DNA of 64,000 nucleotides, from NCBI GenBank assembly GCA_023442085.1, contig JAEZMT010000340.1, positions 14,362 to 78,361 of the forward strand, read 5' to 3'. The notes beneath the pieces were generated by a model that worked only from the letters and a program-made list of their open reading frames with translations, was not told the origin of the DNA and searched no databases. Below, in pieces: positions 1 to 8,074 of this stretch (its first letter is position 1; the number at the start of each line of letters is the position of its first letter). This stretch comes from Pseudomonadota bacterium. GTDB taxonomy: Bacteria; Pseudomonadota; Alphaproteobacteria; Rhizobiales; Xanthobacteraceae. Position numbers and translations under genes: made by a program.

Positions 1-207
1 CCGTTGATCATCCTCCGGTTCGTCGAACCTGTGGTTCCCGAAGAGCTGAAGGCGAAATCGCCGGATCTGGTCGTAGCATGGAGCATCTGCTTCCCGCCAT
101 CCGAGGTTCAGGGCGGCACCGTGGAATACATCGTCAACACCATCCGGATGCGCGAGATGTTCGGCGAGGAAGAGATCGAGGAGGAGGCGCTCGGTGATAC
201 CGACTGA
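1..207 (+). CDS. Z1 domain-containing protein, C-terminal fragment
   Basis: The frame is open from the first base of the window and ends at 207, so only about 68 C-terminal residues are seen. The tail contains SPDLVVAWSICFP followed by VEYIVNTIRM, which resembles the conserved end of Z1-domain proteins (a final strand, then Y-x-V-N). Such proteins sit upstream of the PD-(D/E)XK (DUF4420-like) and AIPR genes in phage-resistance operons, exactly as here. The stop overlaps the start of the next gene by 14 bp, which suggests coupled translation. The assignment rests on a short tail plus context. Confidence 0.6.
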   Translation, partial: PLIILRFVEPVVPEELKAKSPDLVVAWSICFPPSEVQGGTVEYIVNTIRMREMFGEEEIEEEALGDTD

Positions 208-1168
208 CACGCCGTGGTCCGGCCTCGAGGCCGGGAAGGTGGACACGCGCCGGGTTTTGGCGTCGGCACGTTGGAACTGGTTCTGGGCGGTCATGCCGCG
301 CGTCGATGTCGCGTTCGTGCTTCAACTGGCCGACCTGCCGAAACCGACCCCGGACCTGCCAAAGCTCCGTAACCTCGAAATACGGTTCCAGACTTTGCCC
401 GGTGGACCGATCCTGTACATCCGGCTCAAGGACAGCGCGCAACTCGAACTGTTTGAGACCCTCTGCCGCGATGTGATGGCGGCTGGCGAGCTTGCCGAGA
501 CGGAGGCCGAGGCTCTCGAACGCGCCATCGGCCGCACTTTCCGCTGGCACTATCTGCTGCGTGGGGGAAAGCTCGAGGTCTTGTCGGAAGAAACCCAGAA
601 GGGTCTGATCGGCGAGATCGAGGTGCTGAAGCTCTTGATGCCGACGCTTGGTGCCAAAACGACGTTGACTGCCTGGACGGGTCCTTCCGGCGCACCGAAA
701 GATTTCGAACTGAAGGCCGACTGCATCGAGGTCAAGGCAAGGCGCGGGGCCTCGCAGCCCTTCGTGAAGGTCACGAACGAATTCCAGCTGGCTGATGTGC
801 CGGATCGGCGCCTTTGGCTGGCGGTGCTGGCCGTCGACAAGGTGCAGCCGCCGCACGGTCGCACTCTGCCCGAGTATGTGTCGGAAGTTACCGAGCTTCT
901 GGAACAGACCGAACCTTCGGCAAGAATGGACTGGGATCTGCACTTGGCAGACGCCGGATTTGACATCCTTCACGACTATTCGACCTGGCGCTGGATCGTG
1001 TCTTCCGCCGACTTCTATGCGGTGACCAAGGACTTCCCGCGGATTGCCGCACCCGTGCCACTCGGACTGTCCTCGGTTTCCTATGCCCTCGCACTTTCTG
1101 CCTGCGCCCCATTCCGGATGGATTGGGGCGCAGTGCGGGAAAAGTTGAACGAAGCAGAACACCCATGA
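194..1168 (+). CDS. PD-(D/E)XK motif nuclease protein (DUF4420-like)
   Basis: A 324-residue protein matching the PD-(D/E)XK family that accompanies Z1 and AIPR genes. Visible core elements are a helix GEIEVLKLL with E141/E143, the motif WTGP (161-164), KDF with D170, and IEVKA with E179 and K181, giving the D...E-x-K catalytic triad. It probably cleaves DNA as the nuclease subunit of the defence operon. It overlaps the Z1 gene by 14 bp and the AIPR gene by 4 bp (ATGA), so the three genes are very likely one transcript. Target and activity cannot be read from sequence. Confidence 0.8.
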   Translation: MIPTDTPWSGLEAGKVDTRRVLASARWNWFWAVMPRVDVAFVLQLADLPKPTPDLPKLRNLEIRFQTLPGGPILYIRLKDSAQLELFETLCRDVMAAGELAETEAEALERAIGRTFRWHYLLRGGKLEVLSEETQKGLIGEIEVLKLLMPTLGAKTTLTAWTGPSGAPKDFELKADCIEVKARRGASQPFVKVTNEFQLADVPDRRLWLAVLAVDKVQPPHGRTLPEYVSEVTELLEQTEPSARMDWDLHLADAGFDILHDYSTWRWIVSSADFYAVTKDFPRIAAPVPLGLSSVSYALALSACAPFRMDWGAVREKLNEAEHP

Positions 1169-3231
1169 GTGAACTCAACGAGTATCACCAGAACCTGATG
1201 GCCGATATCCGGCGCGAAGCAGACGCCAGCGGCGTCTTCCCCGTGGAGGCATTCTTCGACCGGATGACCGAGCGGTTGACCGAGGCCGGGGAGCTGGAGG
1301 TCGCTGATCGCGCATATTACCAAAGCGGTGAAGGTGCTCAGAGACTGCGGATTGACGGCTATGCGGGTGACCCGCGCGATAGCGACGGTGTGCTGGGGCT
1401 GATCATCTGCGACTTTGCAGACAACGGCACCGTCCAGACCTTTGGCAAGGGAGATGTGCCCCCGATCCTTAACCCACTGATCCGTTTTCTGAAGAAGGCG
1501 AAGACCGAGGAGTTTCGGGAATCGCTGAACGAGGCCAACCCCGCCTTTCAGGTCTCGGACTTGATCATCACGACCTGGTCACAGGTCACGAAGGTCAAAT
1601 TGATCCTCATTTCCAACCGGCAGTACATCGGCCGCGACGATACGGTGAAATTGGCGGACATCGGCGAGGTGCCGATTACATGGTCGGTCTGGGATCTGGC
1701 ACGTTTCGAGAGGTTTGACCGCTCGGGACATGCCCGCGAGGACATGGTCATCGACTTTGCCAAGGATTTCGGGGCGCCCCTTCCGGCACTCAAGGCGTCG
1801 CAATCTGGTGCTGCCCTCGAAAGCTACCTGCTGATCGTTCCTGGGGGGCAATTGGCTGCGATCTATGACAAATGGGGCGCCCGGCTTCTCGAAGCCAATG
1901 TCCGGTCTTTCCTTCAGGCGAGGGCCAAGACCAACAAGGGCATCCAGAAGACCGTCAAGGAGGAACCTGAGCTTTTCTTTCCTTACAACAACGGATTGTC
2001 CGCCACCGCTGATGCCGTGTCATGCGTGCGGACGGATGAAGGTCTTGCCATTTCCGCGATCAGCAACCTGCAGATCGTTAACGGCGCCCAGACAACCGGG
2101 TCAATCCACGCCGGGCTAAGATCTGCAAAGGAACAGCTTTCGAAAGTCTTCGTACAGATGAAATTGACCGTCGTTCCTTCTGACAGATCCGAGGACATCG
2201 TGCCAAAGATATCGGAGTACGCAAACACTCAGAACAAGGTGAACGCTGCCGATTTTTTCTCAAACCATCCTTTCCACATCCGCATGGAGCAGTTGTCGCG
2301 CAACGTCCTCTTCCCGGCGCGTGCCGGCGAACGCCACGACACGAAATGGTTCTACGAGCGTTCGCGCGGGCAGTTCATCAATGCCCGCGCCAAGCTGACA
2401 CCAACCCAGCTAAAGAATTTCGATCTTGAGTTCCCGAAAGCGCAGATCTTCAGCAAGACCGATCTCGCCAAGTTCGAGTTTTCGGCAGTTGGCCAACCGC
2501 ACATCGTTTCGCGTGGCGCGCAGAAGAACTTCGCGGAATTCGCCAAGGACATCGGCGAAGCATGGTCAAGGAGCGACGTCCGGTATGACGAGCTCTGGTA
2601 TAAGCGGCTAATATCAAAGGCGATTGTGTTTCGCTGGCTCGAGACCGAGATTCCAAAGCAGCCGTGGTACGAGGGTGGCTATCGCGCCAATATCGTCACC
2701 TACGCTATGGCCAAGGTGTTCCACGATGCCAATGGCGAGAAGCAGGTCCTCGACCTTGACGCGATCTGGCGGCGGCAGTCTGTTCCCGATGCCCTCCAGC
2801 GAGCGCTACTTCTAGCGGCCGCGGAGGCACACGACGTCATCACCCACCCTCCAGCCGGTGTCCGCAACATGTCGGAATGGGCGAAGCAGCAGGCCTGCTG
2901 GAACGGGACGAAAGGTCGAACGCTGAACTATGACGATGACTTCGAGACCTGCCTGACCCTCGTGGATACCGCCAAGGCGGCAAAGCGCGACGAGAAGGCA
3001 AAGAAGGCAATGACCGAGGGCATCAATGCCCAATCAGAGGTGGTGACTTTGGGCACCGAGTTCTGGAAAGAGGTCTTGGCTTGGGGGCGCGAACGGAAAC
3101 GTCTCACGCCTAAGGACATGCAGATCCTCGAAGTCTGCGCATCCATGCCGCTTCGAATTCCCTCTGACCTGCAATCCCGCCATGCCCTCGATGCTCTCAG
3201 GCGCTTGAGAGATCAAGGTCTGGCGAAATAG
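1165..3231 (+). CDS. AIPR family (abortive infection phage resistance) protein
   Basis: A 688-residue protein. Its centre holds the AIPR hallmarks: PYNNGLSATA near residue 273 and NLQIVNGAQTT near 301-311. AIPR proteins are linked to abortive-infection phage resistance; the chemistry is not settled. I chose ATG 1165 over the longer frame opening at 1123 because 1165 gives the ATGA overlap with the upstream stop. It is last in the Z1-nuclease-AIPR operon. The upstream partners often found with it (C5 methyltransferase, Vsr, GHKL ATPase) would lie left of the window. Confidence 0.85.
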   Translation: MSELNEYHQNLMADIRREADASGVFPVEAFFDRMTERLTEAGELEVADRAYYQSGEGAQRLRIDGYAGDPRDSDGVLGLIICDFADNGTVQTFGKGDVPPILNPLIRFLKKAKTEEFRESLNEANPAFQVSDLIITTWSQVTKVKLILISNRQYIGRDDTVKLADIGEVPITWSVWDLARFERFDRSGHAREDMVIDFAKDFGAPLPALKASQSGAALESYLLIVPGGQLAAIYDKWGARLLEANVRSFLQARAKTNKGIQKTVKEEPELFFPYNNGLSATADAVSCVRTDEGLAISAISNLQIVNGAQTTGSIHAGLRSAKEQLSKVFVQMKLTVVPSDRSEDIVPKISEYANTQNKVNAADFFSNHPFHIRMEQLSRNVLFPARAGERHDTKWFYERSRGQFINARAKLTPTQLKNFDLEFPKAQIFSKTDLAKFEFSAVGQPHIVSRGAQKNFAEFAKDIGEAWSRSDVRYDELWYKRLISKAIVFRWLETEIPKQPWYEGGYRANIVTYAMAKVFHDANGEKQVLDLDAIWRRQSVPDALQRALLLAAAEAHDVITHPPAGVRNMSEWAKQQACWNGTKGRTLNYDDDFETCLTLVDTAKAAKRDEKAKKAMTEGINAQSEVVTLGTEFWKEVLAWGRERKRLTPKDMQILEVCASMPLRIPSDLQSRHALDALRRLRDQGLAK

Positions 3232-3266
3232 ACCCGTCGCGCCTGCAATCTATCCGAAATGAACTG

Positions 3267-3362
3267 CTATGCCTTCACCGGCGTCACGCCCTGCTTCTCG
3301 TTGCCGTCGAGGATCTCCTGAGACAAGGCCCCAAACGTTTTCAATGCCAACGGCTCATCCAT
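3267..3362 (-). pseudogene. Short ArsR-like regulator remnant
   Basis: A 31-codon ORF starting MDEPLALKTFGALSQE, which resembles the first helix of ArsR-family repressors (ALSQETRL in many members), then switching to an unrelated tail ending GVTPVKA. A full ArsR is about 100 residues and carries a winged helix, so this is probably a deletion product. The start has GGGGA about 8 nt upstream. It converges with the AIPR gene. A chance match is possible given its length. Confidence 0.35.
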
Positions 3363-3371
3363 GCCATCCCC

Positions 3372-3403
3372 ACATTTCGACATTTTTCGAAATGCCGAAA
3401 TGT
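3372..3403. promoter_or_regulatory. 32-bp dyad upstream of the ArsR-like ORF
   Basis: Outer arms ACATTTCG (3372-3379) and CGAAATGT (3396-3403) are perfectly complementary and enclose an AT-rich centre with a second, inner TTTCGAAA core. The dyad begins 10 bp before the leftward start codon at 3362, where an autoregulatory operator would sit. The remaining DNA to 3651 shows no convincing gene. Confidence 0.4.
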
Positions 3404-3651
3404 TGGGTGCTTGGCAATCCCACCAGCCAGCAATCTCTGCCGGAATTCCTATAGGGCCGTCGCTACGCCACGAAGATGAAGCGGACGCTCCTAACGTCAG
3501 CTATGGGGGCGGTTCCAGAAGGACAGCTACACGGCACTGGCTACCGGATAGCTGACAGTCCGGATACCGGCCCATACCGAACGTTCGGACGCGCACTTGG
3601 CAGGGTCTGCTCTTCGCGAAGACGTAACCTAACCCGCCCTGCGATCTCCGC

Positions 3652-4161
3652 TCACTCGACGGGGCTTCGGCTCGCCAATCCGTCGGCCAACAGCCGTAGT
3701 ACGTCCGCCAGCAACTGCATCGCCCATCGCTGAGAAACAAAGCTCTCCATGGCGCCGAACGATAGGCTGCAGAAGGTCGTCGGAGTGGCCAGCCTATTGT
3801 CGGCGCTTGCGACGAGATGAAGGGTTGGCGACAGCGTCAAGCTGAGGCGCATCGCATACGGGCCGTCAATGGGACCGGCGGCATATTGTTCGCTGCCCGA
3901 GCCCGCAGGTTGATAGCTGATGCAGAGGGGCAGGCGTTCCTGGGTATCGCAGTGGGGGGTGCCGAGCGTGATGCTGGCGCGGTTCGTGGCCCCGGGGTCG
4001 ATGCTGAACGTTATGCCCATGTGGGGCTCGGTCGTGTGGAGCGAGGCGTAGAGAGCCGGATTGCACCACGCTCCGATGATTGCTTCGGACGGGGCATGGA
4101 TAAGACGGCGGTGCCGGGCGAGCAGCGGACGCGGGTGGGCTGAGGAAACGTGCGGGAACAT
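3652..4161 (-). CDS. Hypothetical protein
   Basis: A 169-codon leftward gene. The start at 4161 is chosen because GAGAGG lies 8 nt upstream, although the frame stays open to 4326. Third codon positions are strongly G/C along the whole length, as expected of a real gene in this genome. No domain is recognised. It starts MFPHVSSAHPRP, has a middle segment SIDPGATNRASITLG and ends in a Leu-rich helix. It stands alone between the ArsR-like remnant and the toxin-antitoxin pair. Confidence 0.5.
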   Translation of the reverse strand: MFPHVSSAHPRPLLARHRRLIHAPSEAIIGAWCNPALYASLHTTEPHMGITFSIDPGATNRASITLGTPHCDTQERLPLCISYQPAGSGSEQYAAGPIDGPYAMRLSLTLSPTLHLVASADNRLATPTTFCSLSFGAMESFVSQRWAMQLLADVLRLLADGLASRSPVE

Positions 4162-4390
4162 GAGGCGACCTCTCGCATGAGAAGAGCGCCTCACCCCGGC
4201 CTGGTTGGCTTTATGGAGAAGGTCGAGAGAAGACCCAACGATATATTCGCTGAACGAGGATAGAAGGGAAGAGAGAGGACTGTTGTTGGTCTTGAGACGG
4301 AAGGACCCATGCCGGGCATGAGACACTGCCGGGCAGAAGCGCGTCGGCTCAACTCATATAGAAATATCGTCTGCGTCAAAACACTGGACA

Positions 4391-4425
4391 CCTGTTCAGG
4401 GTAACCGTTGCGTTATCTGAACAGG
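4391..4425. repeat. Perfect 9-bp inverted repeat behind doc
   Basis: CCTGTTCAG (4391-4399) and CTGAACAGG (4417-4425) are exact complements separated by 17 nt. The hairpin lies 4 bp past the doc stop codon (leftward gene). There is no clear T-run, so it may be a transcript-end hairpin or a protein/recombinase site. The 229 bp between it and 4162 hold no gene I can support. Confidence 0.45.
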
Positions 4426-4428
4426 ATG

Positions 4429-4866
4429 TCACCCTATGTTCAGCGCTTCCTCTATTTTTCTTGCGAGTTCATCTTCGGTCAACTCACTCGCCGCCAGCGC
4501 CAACCATGTCGTCACCGCTGCGGCATCGTCCATGGTCAGATCGTACCCGTTGAGGGCGAGGAACAACTCGCACACCACGAAGGAGGTTCGCTTGTTGCCG
4601 TCCACGAAGGGATGATTCTTGGCGATGCCGTAGGCGTAGGCAGCGGCCAGGGCCGCCACGTCGGAGGTAGAAATCTGCTCTTGGCCGGCTTCGTCCTGCT
4701 GCAGGTAGTGGTAGCGGTTCTTCGGGCGATCAAGGGCTGTTTCCAACAACCCCTCGTCGCGCACGCCCCTGCCGCCGCCGTGCTCCGCGAGCTGGGCGTC
4801 ATGAACAGCGAGCACCACGGCCTTTGTCACCCAGCGCGGTTCCTGTCGGCGGGCCGGCTCGTTCAC
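4429..4866 (-). CDS. doc: Doc (death-on-curing) family toxin
   Basis: A 145-residue Fic/Doc-fold protein. The motif HPFVDGNKRT (residues 85-94) matches the Doc consensus HxFxxxNKR. Characterised Doc toxins phosphorylate elongation factor EF-Tu and stop translation; substrate use here is inferred from the family. It starts at GTG 4866, overlapping the antitoxin stop by 4 bp (GTGA), so toxin synthesis depends on antitoxin translation. Antitoxin-first order is normal for this class. Confidence 0.88.
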   Translation of the reverse strand: MNEPARRQEPRWVTKAVVLAVHDAQLAEHGGGRGVRDEGLLETALDRPKNRYHYLQQDEAGQEQISTSDVAALAAAYAYGIAKNHPFVDGNKRTSFVVCELFLALNGYDLTMDDAAAVTTWLALAASELTEDELARKIEEALNIG

Positions 4867-5087
4867 TTCGCCAGCTCACGCAGCACGTTGCGCCGCTTCT
4901 TCATGATCTTGCGGGCTGCCTCCATCTGCGCCTCGAACTCCGGTTCGTAGGGCGTGAGGTGATAGCCATCCGGCGTCTCGGTCAGATAGAGCGTGTCGCC
5001 CTGCTCCACCTTGAGGCGGGCCAGCACCTCCTTGGGCAGCACGGCGCCGACCGAATTGCCGATCCTTCCAAGCTTGAGTGCGACCAT
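4863..5087 (-). CDS. AbrB/MazE-type antitoxin paired with Doc
   Basis: A 74-residue protein. Its N-terminus, VALKLGRIGNSVGAVLPKEV, is a typical swapped-hairpin AbrB/MazE DNA-binding fold, and its charged C-terminal helix (residues about 50-74) would wrap the toxin. ATG 5087 is chosen because the SpoVT/AbrB domain begins there; the frame itself is open to 5309. The dimer probably represses its own promoter, between 5088 and 5199. Confidence 0.82.
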   Translation of the reverse strand: MVALKLGRIGNSVGAVLPKEVLARLKVEQGDTLYLTETPDGYHLTPYEPEFEAQMEAARKIMKKRRNVLRELAK

Positions 5088-5199
5088 GGCAATGGCTCCA
5101 TCCGTATGTACAGATGTATGAACTTGCACGTAGACGTCAAGGGCGGTCCGGGCCGGTCCCCCGCCACCAAGGCAGGGGAGCGGACCTGCCTTAACCCAA

Positions 5200-6204
5200 T
5201 TAGTCCTCGGTGAAGGGCTCCCAGTCGTCGATGAGACGATGAACCGGCGAGAAGTCCGTGTAACGCGCATGCAGGCGCGCGGAGAGGTCGGGATCCCCCG
5301 CTGCGCCAATGGCCGCGATCACATCCTCCAAGGCAATCGCCATGAAGGGTACCCCGTCAGGCCGACGGTCGAGCATGGAGCGGTAAAGCTCCACGGCATC
5401 CCAAGCCTCCCGGTTGGCGGCAGGCGCGATCATGACGAAGAGGCCATGGGCACCCTGCCCCCACTGCTCCCGGATCAGAGCGGCCAGGAGATGCTCGGCG
5501 GTGAGCTGGGCGAGGTGACCGGTCAAGAGGCTCGGCGCCTCAGGATCGAGATGAAGGGCGCAGGCACGGGTGAGTTCCCGATACCGGGCAGACCCGCTCC
5601 GTCCCGGCTGTCGCATATCCTCGGAATACTTGACCTCAATGGCGATGAAGGCGGGCCTGCCGTCCGGGCCGGTACCGCTCACGAAGAGGTCGAAGGCGGT
5701 GTAGTCACCAAGATAGCGCGGATCACCACGCCCCGGCGAGTGCTCGAAGGCCAGCTTCTCCACCTTCGCGAAGAAGCCGGGGAAGAGGCGCTCGAAGAGG
5801 CGATGGCGGCGTTCCTCATCCACCTGGCACAGTGCGAACAGGTTGAAGGTGAGCGGCTGGCTCGACAGGAGATTTTCCCACAGGCGCTGCTCATCGATGA
5901 GGGCGCCATATTCTCGATAGGCTACGGCACGGCGAGCCAGCCGGGCGATGTCCGGTGTAAGGAAATTACGACCACGACGCGCATCGGCGGGATCCAGGCG
6001 ACTGCCAAGGACGCGGAGGCGCCCATCTCGCCCTCGATGTCGGCCGGCAGCAAGTCCAAGCCCTGCACGCCATAGGGATTGCAACAGGCGCGCACAGCTC
6101 GCAAATCGGGTATCCCCCGCCTCAAACACGTGATGTTCTTGGAGAATATCCCGCGGAACAAGCGGGAGGTGTATATTACCGTAAGTGCCTTCGATCTCAG
6201 TCAT
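5200..6204 (-). CDS. PD-(D/E)XK nuclease-like protein
   Basis: A 334-residue protein. A conserved N-terminal stretch RLLQSLWRAGLGL is followed by LGSRL and NFLTPDI. The nuclease core has AFDLFV with D172 and FIAIEVKYSEDM with E190 and K192, the D...ExK signature. The layout recalls the PGN_0703-like group of putative restriction endonucleases, from memory. It stands alone. Its ATG touches an 11-bp inverted repeat, so no Shine-Dalgarno is visible and the message may be leaderless. Role: probably a defence nuclease. Confidence 0.6.
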   Translation of the reverse strand: MTEIEGTYGNIHLPLVPRDILQEHHVFEAGDTRFASCARLLQSLWRAGLGLAAGRHRGRDGRLRVLGSRLDPADARRGRNFLTPDIARLARRAVAYREYGALIDEQRLWENLLSSQPLTFNLFALCQVDEERRHRLFERLFPGFFAKVEKLAFEHSPGRGDPRYLGDYTAFDLFVSGTGPDGRPAFIAIEVKYSEDMRQPGRSGSARYRELTRACALHLDPEAPSLLTGHLAQLTAEHLLAALIREQWGQGAHGLFVMIAPAANREAWDAVELYRSMLDRRPDGVPFMAIALEDVIAAIGAAGDPDLSARLHARYTDFSPVHRLIDDWEPFTED

Positions 6205-6234
6205 TTCGTCACCAAAACGCTTATTGGTGACGAA
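6205..6234. promoter_or_regulatory. Perfect 11-bp inverted repeat next to a start codon
   Basis: TTCGTCACCAA (6205-6215) and TTGGTGACGAA (6224-6234) are perfect complements around an 8-nt spacer. The left arm touches the ATG at 6204 of the leftward nuclease gene, so the dyad replaces the normal ribosome-binding site. It lies in the divergent promoter region shared with the Rep-like gene. An operator for a dimeric repressor is the likely role. Confidence 0.6.
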
Positions 6235-6358
6235 GCTTCCCGCGCATCAGCGACAATATAACGCAGACCTACGCCAACTTGAAATTTCAGCAAAACACTA
6301 TATGTCTAAAGCTTGGGCTTTTCCTAGGCATTTGGCTCCATAGCTACCTGGATGACAG

Positions 6359-7231
6359 ATGTCCGACGTCCCCGACTTTGATCCTTGGATGCCCTGGGCA
6401 GGGCGTACCCTTGAAGAGATGTGGCTGCCGTTCGCCGATCCTGATGAACGGCGGATGCGTGATGCAGTGTTCGGCGCTACTCCGGAAATCTTTGAGAAGA
6501 GCCTCAGGAAATCAGCCGTAACGCGACACATCACCCGAAGCCAGTGCGCCAATGTCTATGACGCAATCTTGTTCGCGAACTATTCCGGGTCGACGCTGAA
6601 CAACATGATGACGATCGTGTGGAAGTATGCAGGGCTCGACACCGAAGAGGCAATTTGCACAGCATACGAGGCACTCACAGACCGCCTTCGCAAGTTTCTA
6701 GAATATCATGGATGCGTCCCGCACTATTATGCGGTCTTCGAAAATGGGCCGAAGGAAGGATATCACACTCATATTGCCGTCCACATACCTGATCGCATCA
6801 GGGCGGAATTCAAGGCGTGGCACGCCAAGAATGCGGCTAGACTCTGTGTGGATCCGAAAACCGTTTCGCGACTGATGCACGTCCACATGCGGCGAAATAA
6901 TCACATCCGGTCGCAATGGGCCATCTTCAAGTATCTGATGAAAGGACTCGATCCGCAGCTTCGGCGGCGGGAGCTGAAGATGAACCCTCACCTGCTGCGG
7001 AAGACGGCCAATTACTATCTTGGTGTGAGACAGCGTGACACGGGATGTCTCGCGATCAGCCGCGTTCATATTGCCCGGGGCCTTCAATCTGCGGCCAGAC
7101 GCAAGGCGGGGTATGAGAAGCCGTTAGCAATCGACGAAGTATCTTATGAGAGGCGGTACAGTGACTATATGTACCGTAGCCCATCGAACATCGCGATGGC
7201 GAGGACGTTCCATAACCTTGCCTGGGAATAA
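6359..7231 (+). CDS. HUH-type replication initiator/relaxase-like protein
   Basis: A 290-residue protein resembling Rep proteins of small mobile replicons. YAVFENGPKEGYHTHIAVH includes H136-T137-H138, the His-hydrophobic/any-His metal site of HUH nucleases. A later segment IFKYLMKG provides a Tyr in the place where many such Reps have YxxK-type residues. If active, it would nick single-stranded DNA to start rolling-circle replication or transposition. A perfect palindrome 15 bp downstream supports this. Family assignment is from motif only. Confidence 0.5.
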   Translation: MSDVPDFDPWMPWAGRTLEEMWLPFADPDERRMRDAVFGATPEIFEKSLRKSAVTRHITRSQCANVYDAILFANYSGSTLNNMMTIVWKYAGLDTEEAICTAYEALTDRLRKFLEYHGCVPHYYAVFENGPKEGYHTHIAVHIPDRIRAEFKAWHAKNAARLCVDPKTVSRLMHVHMRRNNHIRSQWAIFKYLMKGLDPQLRRRELKMNPHLLRKTANYYLGVRQRDTGCLAISRVHIARGLQSAARRKAGYEKPLAIDEVSYERRYSDYMYRSPSNIAMARTFHNLAWE

Positions 7232-7246
7232 CGGCCTCTTTCAACG

Positions 7247-7274
7247 GAACGGGGGGAAGCGCTTCCCCCCGTTC
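7247..7274. repeat. 28-bp perfect palindrome behind the Rep-like gene
   Basis: Arms of 14 bp (7247-7260 and 7261-7274, outer bases GAACGGGGGG) meet without a spacer. The site starts 15 bp after the Rep-like stop and is followed by TTGGTT, a poor T-run. It could terminate transcription or be the fold-back recognition site of the HUH protein. Between 7275 and 7516 I see a looser inverted repeat (GAGCTGCATG at 7309-7318, CATGCAGCTC at 7369-7378) and no gene. Confidence 0.6.
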
Positions 7275-7516
7275 TTGGTTGGCTGGGTGGCCGCGACGTC
7301 GCTATGGGGAGCTGCATGCGGCTCATGACGAAGCCGCCGTGAGGTTGTCCCGTTTGGATGCTCTCGCCCATGCAGCTCATTTGCCATGACGCCTCAAGCG
7401 TTGATCGCCCTACATCCGTTTTTGTCACCTCTGTTTTTCGACGAACTGAGAAATAACGGAGGTGGTTCACTGAGAATACAGAGGAAATGTAGAGAAAGCG
7501 CTGACGTTTCAGCCTG

Positions 7517-7786
7517 TTATGGGCAACGGCGGGGCTTTGCGCGATTTTGGACTGATAGGTGCACCCGTTCCAGCAGTGCGAGGAGGCCCCTGTCCTGCTC
7601 GGGTAAGCCGCCATCACGAACGATGGTCCCCCGGCCGGGGTAGAAATTCCACTGGTCGATCTTGAGCTGGTACAGGGTCTTGCGCTCGAACATGATCCCG
7701 AGGCTGTTGAGGCGGTCGATGGCCTGCACCATTTTGGGCGGGTCATCGGGGAGTGGGGCATCAGTTTGGATGGTGGTCTTGGGCAT
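7517..7786 (-). CDS. Small conserved hypothetical protein, copy A
   Basis: 89 residues. ATG 7786 is chosen because AAAGGAGAA lies just upstream. It shares a pattern with the neighbouring gene at 8075-8389: a Leu/Ile-rich strand, then NFYPGRGTIVRDG, then an acidic Pro stretch and RGLLALLERV. No domain known to me. The pair looks like an old tandem duplication within the mobile island. Confidence 0.6.
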   Translation of the reverse strand: MPKTTIQTDAPLPDDPPKMVQAIDRLNSLGIMFERKTLYQLKIDQWNFYPGRGTIVRDGGLPEQDRGLLALLERVHLSVQNRAKPRRCP

Positions 7787-8010
7787 GGTTTTCTCCTTTA
7801 GCCCGCTCCTGCTCAGCATTGGGCCTAGGGGGGCATTGGTGCTGGGGGCTAGAGGGAGTGCTGGTGGTCATGCAGATGTTGGTGGGTGGATGGTGGGTGG
7901 ATCGATCGGTGATCGAAGGGGGGTATCGCGATATTGTGCGCGAGGTGCAGCCTGAACACCAATGACCTGCGTCGCGTTTGATTTTCCGGACCCATTCGTC
8001 GAGCGCGAAC

Positions 8011-8048
8011 GAAAAGAGCCGCTACCGAACGTAGTCGGCAGCGGCTCT
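8011..8048 (-). terminator. Rho-independent terminator for the gene at 8075-8389
   Basis: Reading leftward, arms AGAGCCGCT (8048-8040) and AGCGGCTCT (8023-8015) pair, extended by GC pairs inside, and are followed by a TTTT run (8015-8012). It lies about 27 bp after the stop of the leftward gene. The rest of 7787-8074 holds no gene. Confidence 0.7.
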
Positions 8049-8074
8049 ATCAAGCGGACCCTCGCGTTTTCCGT

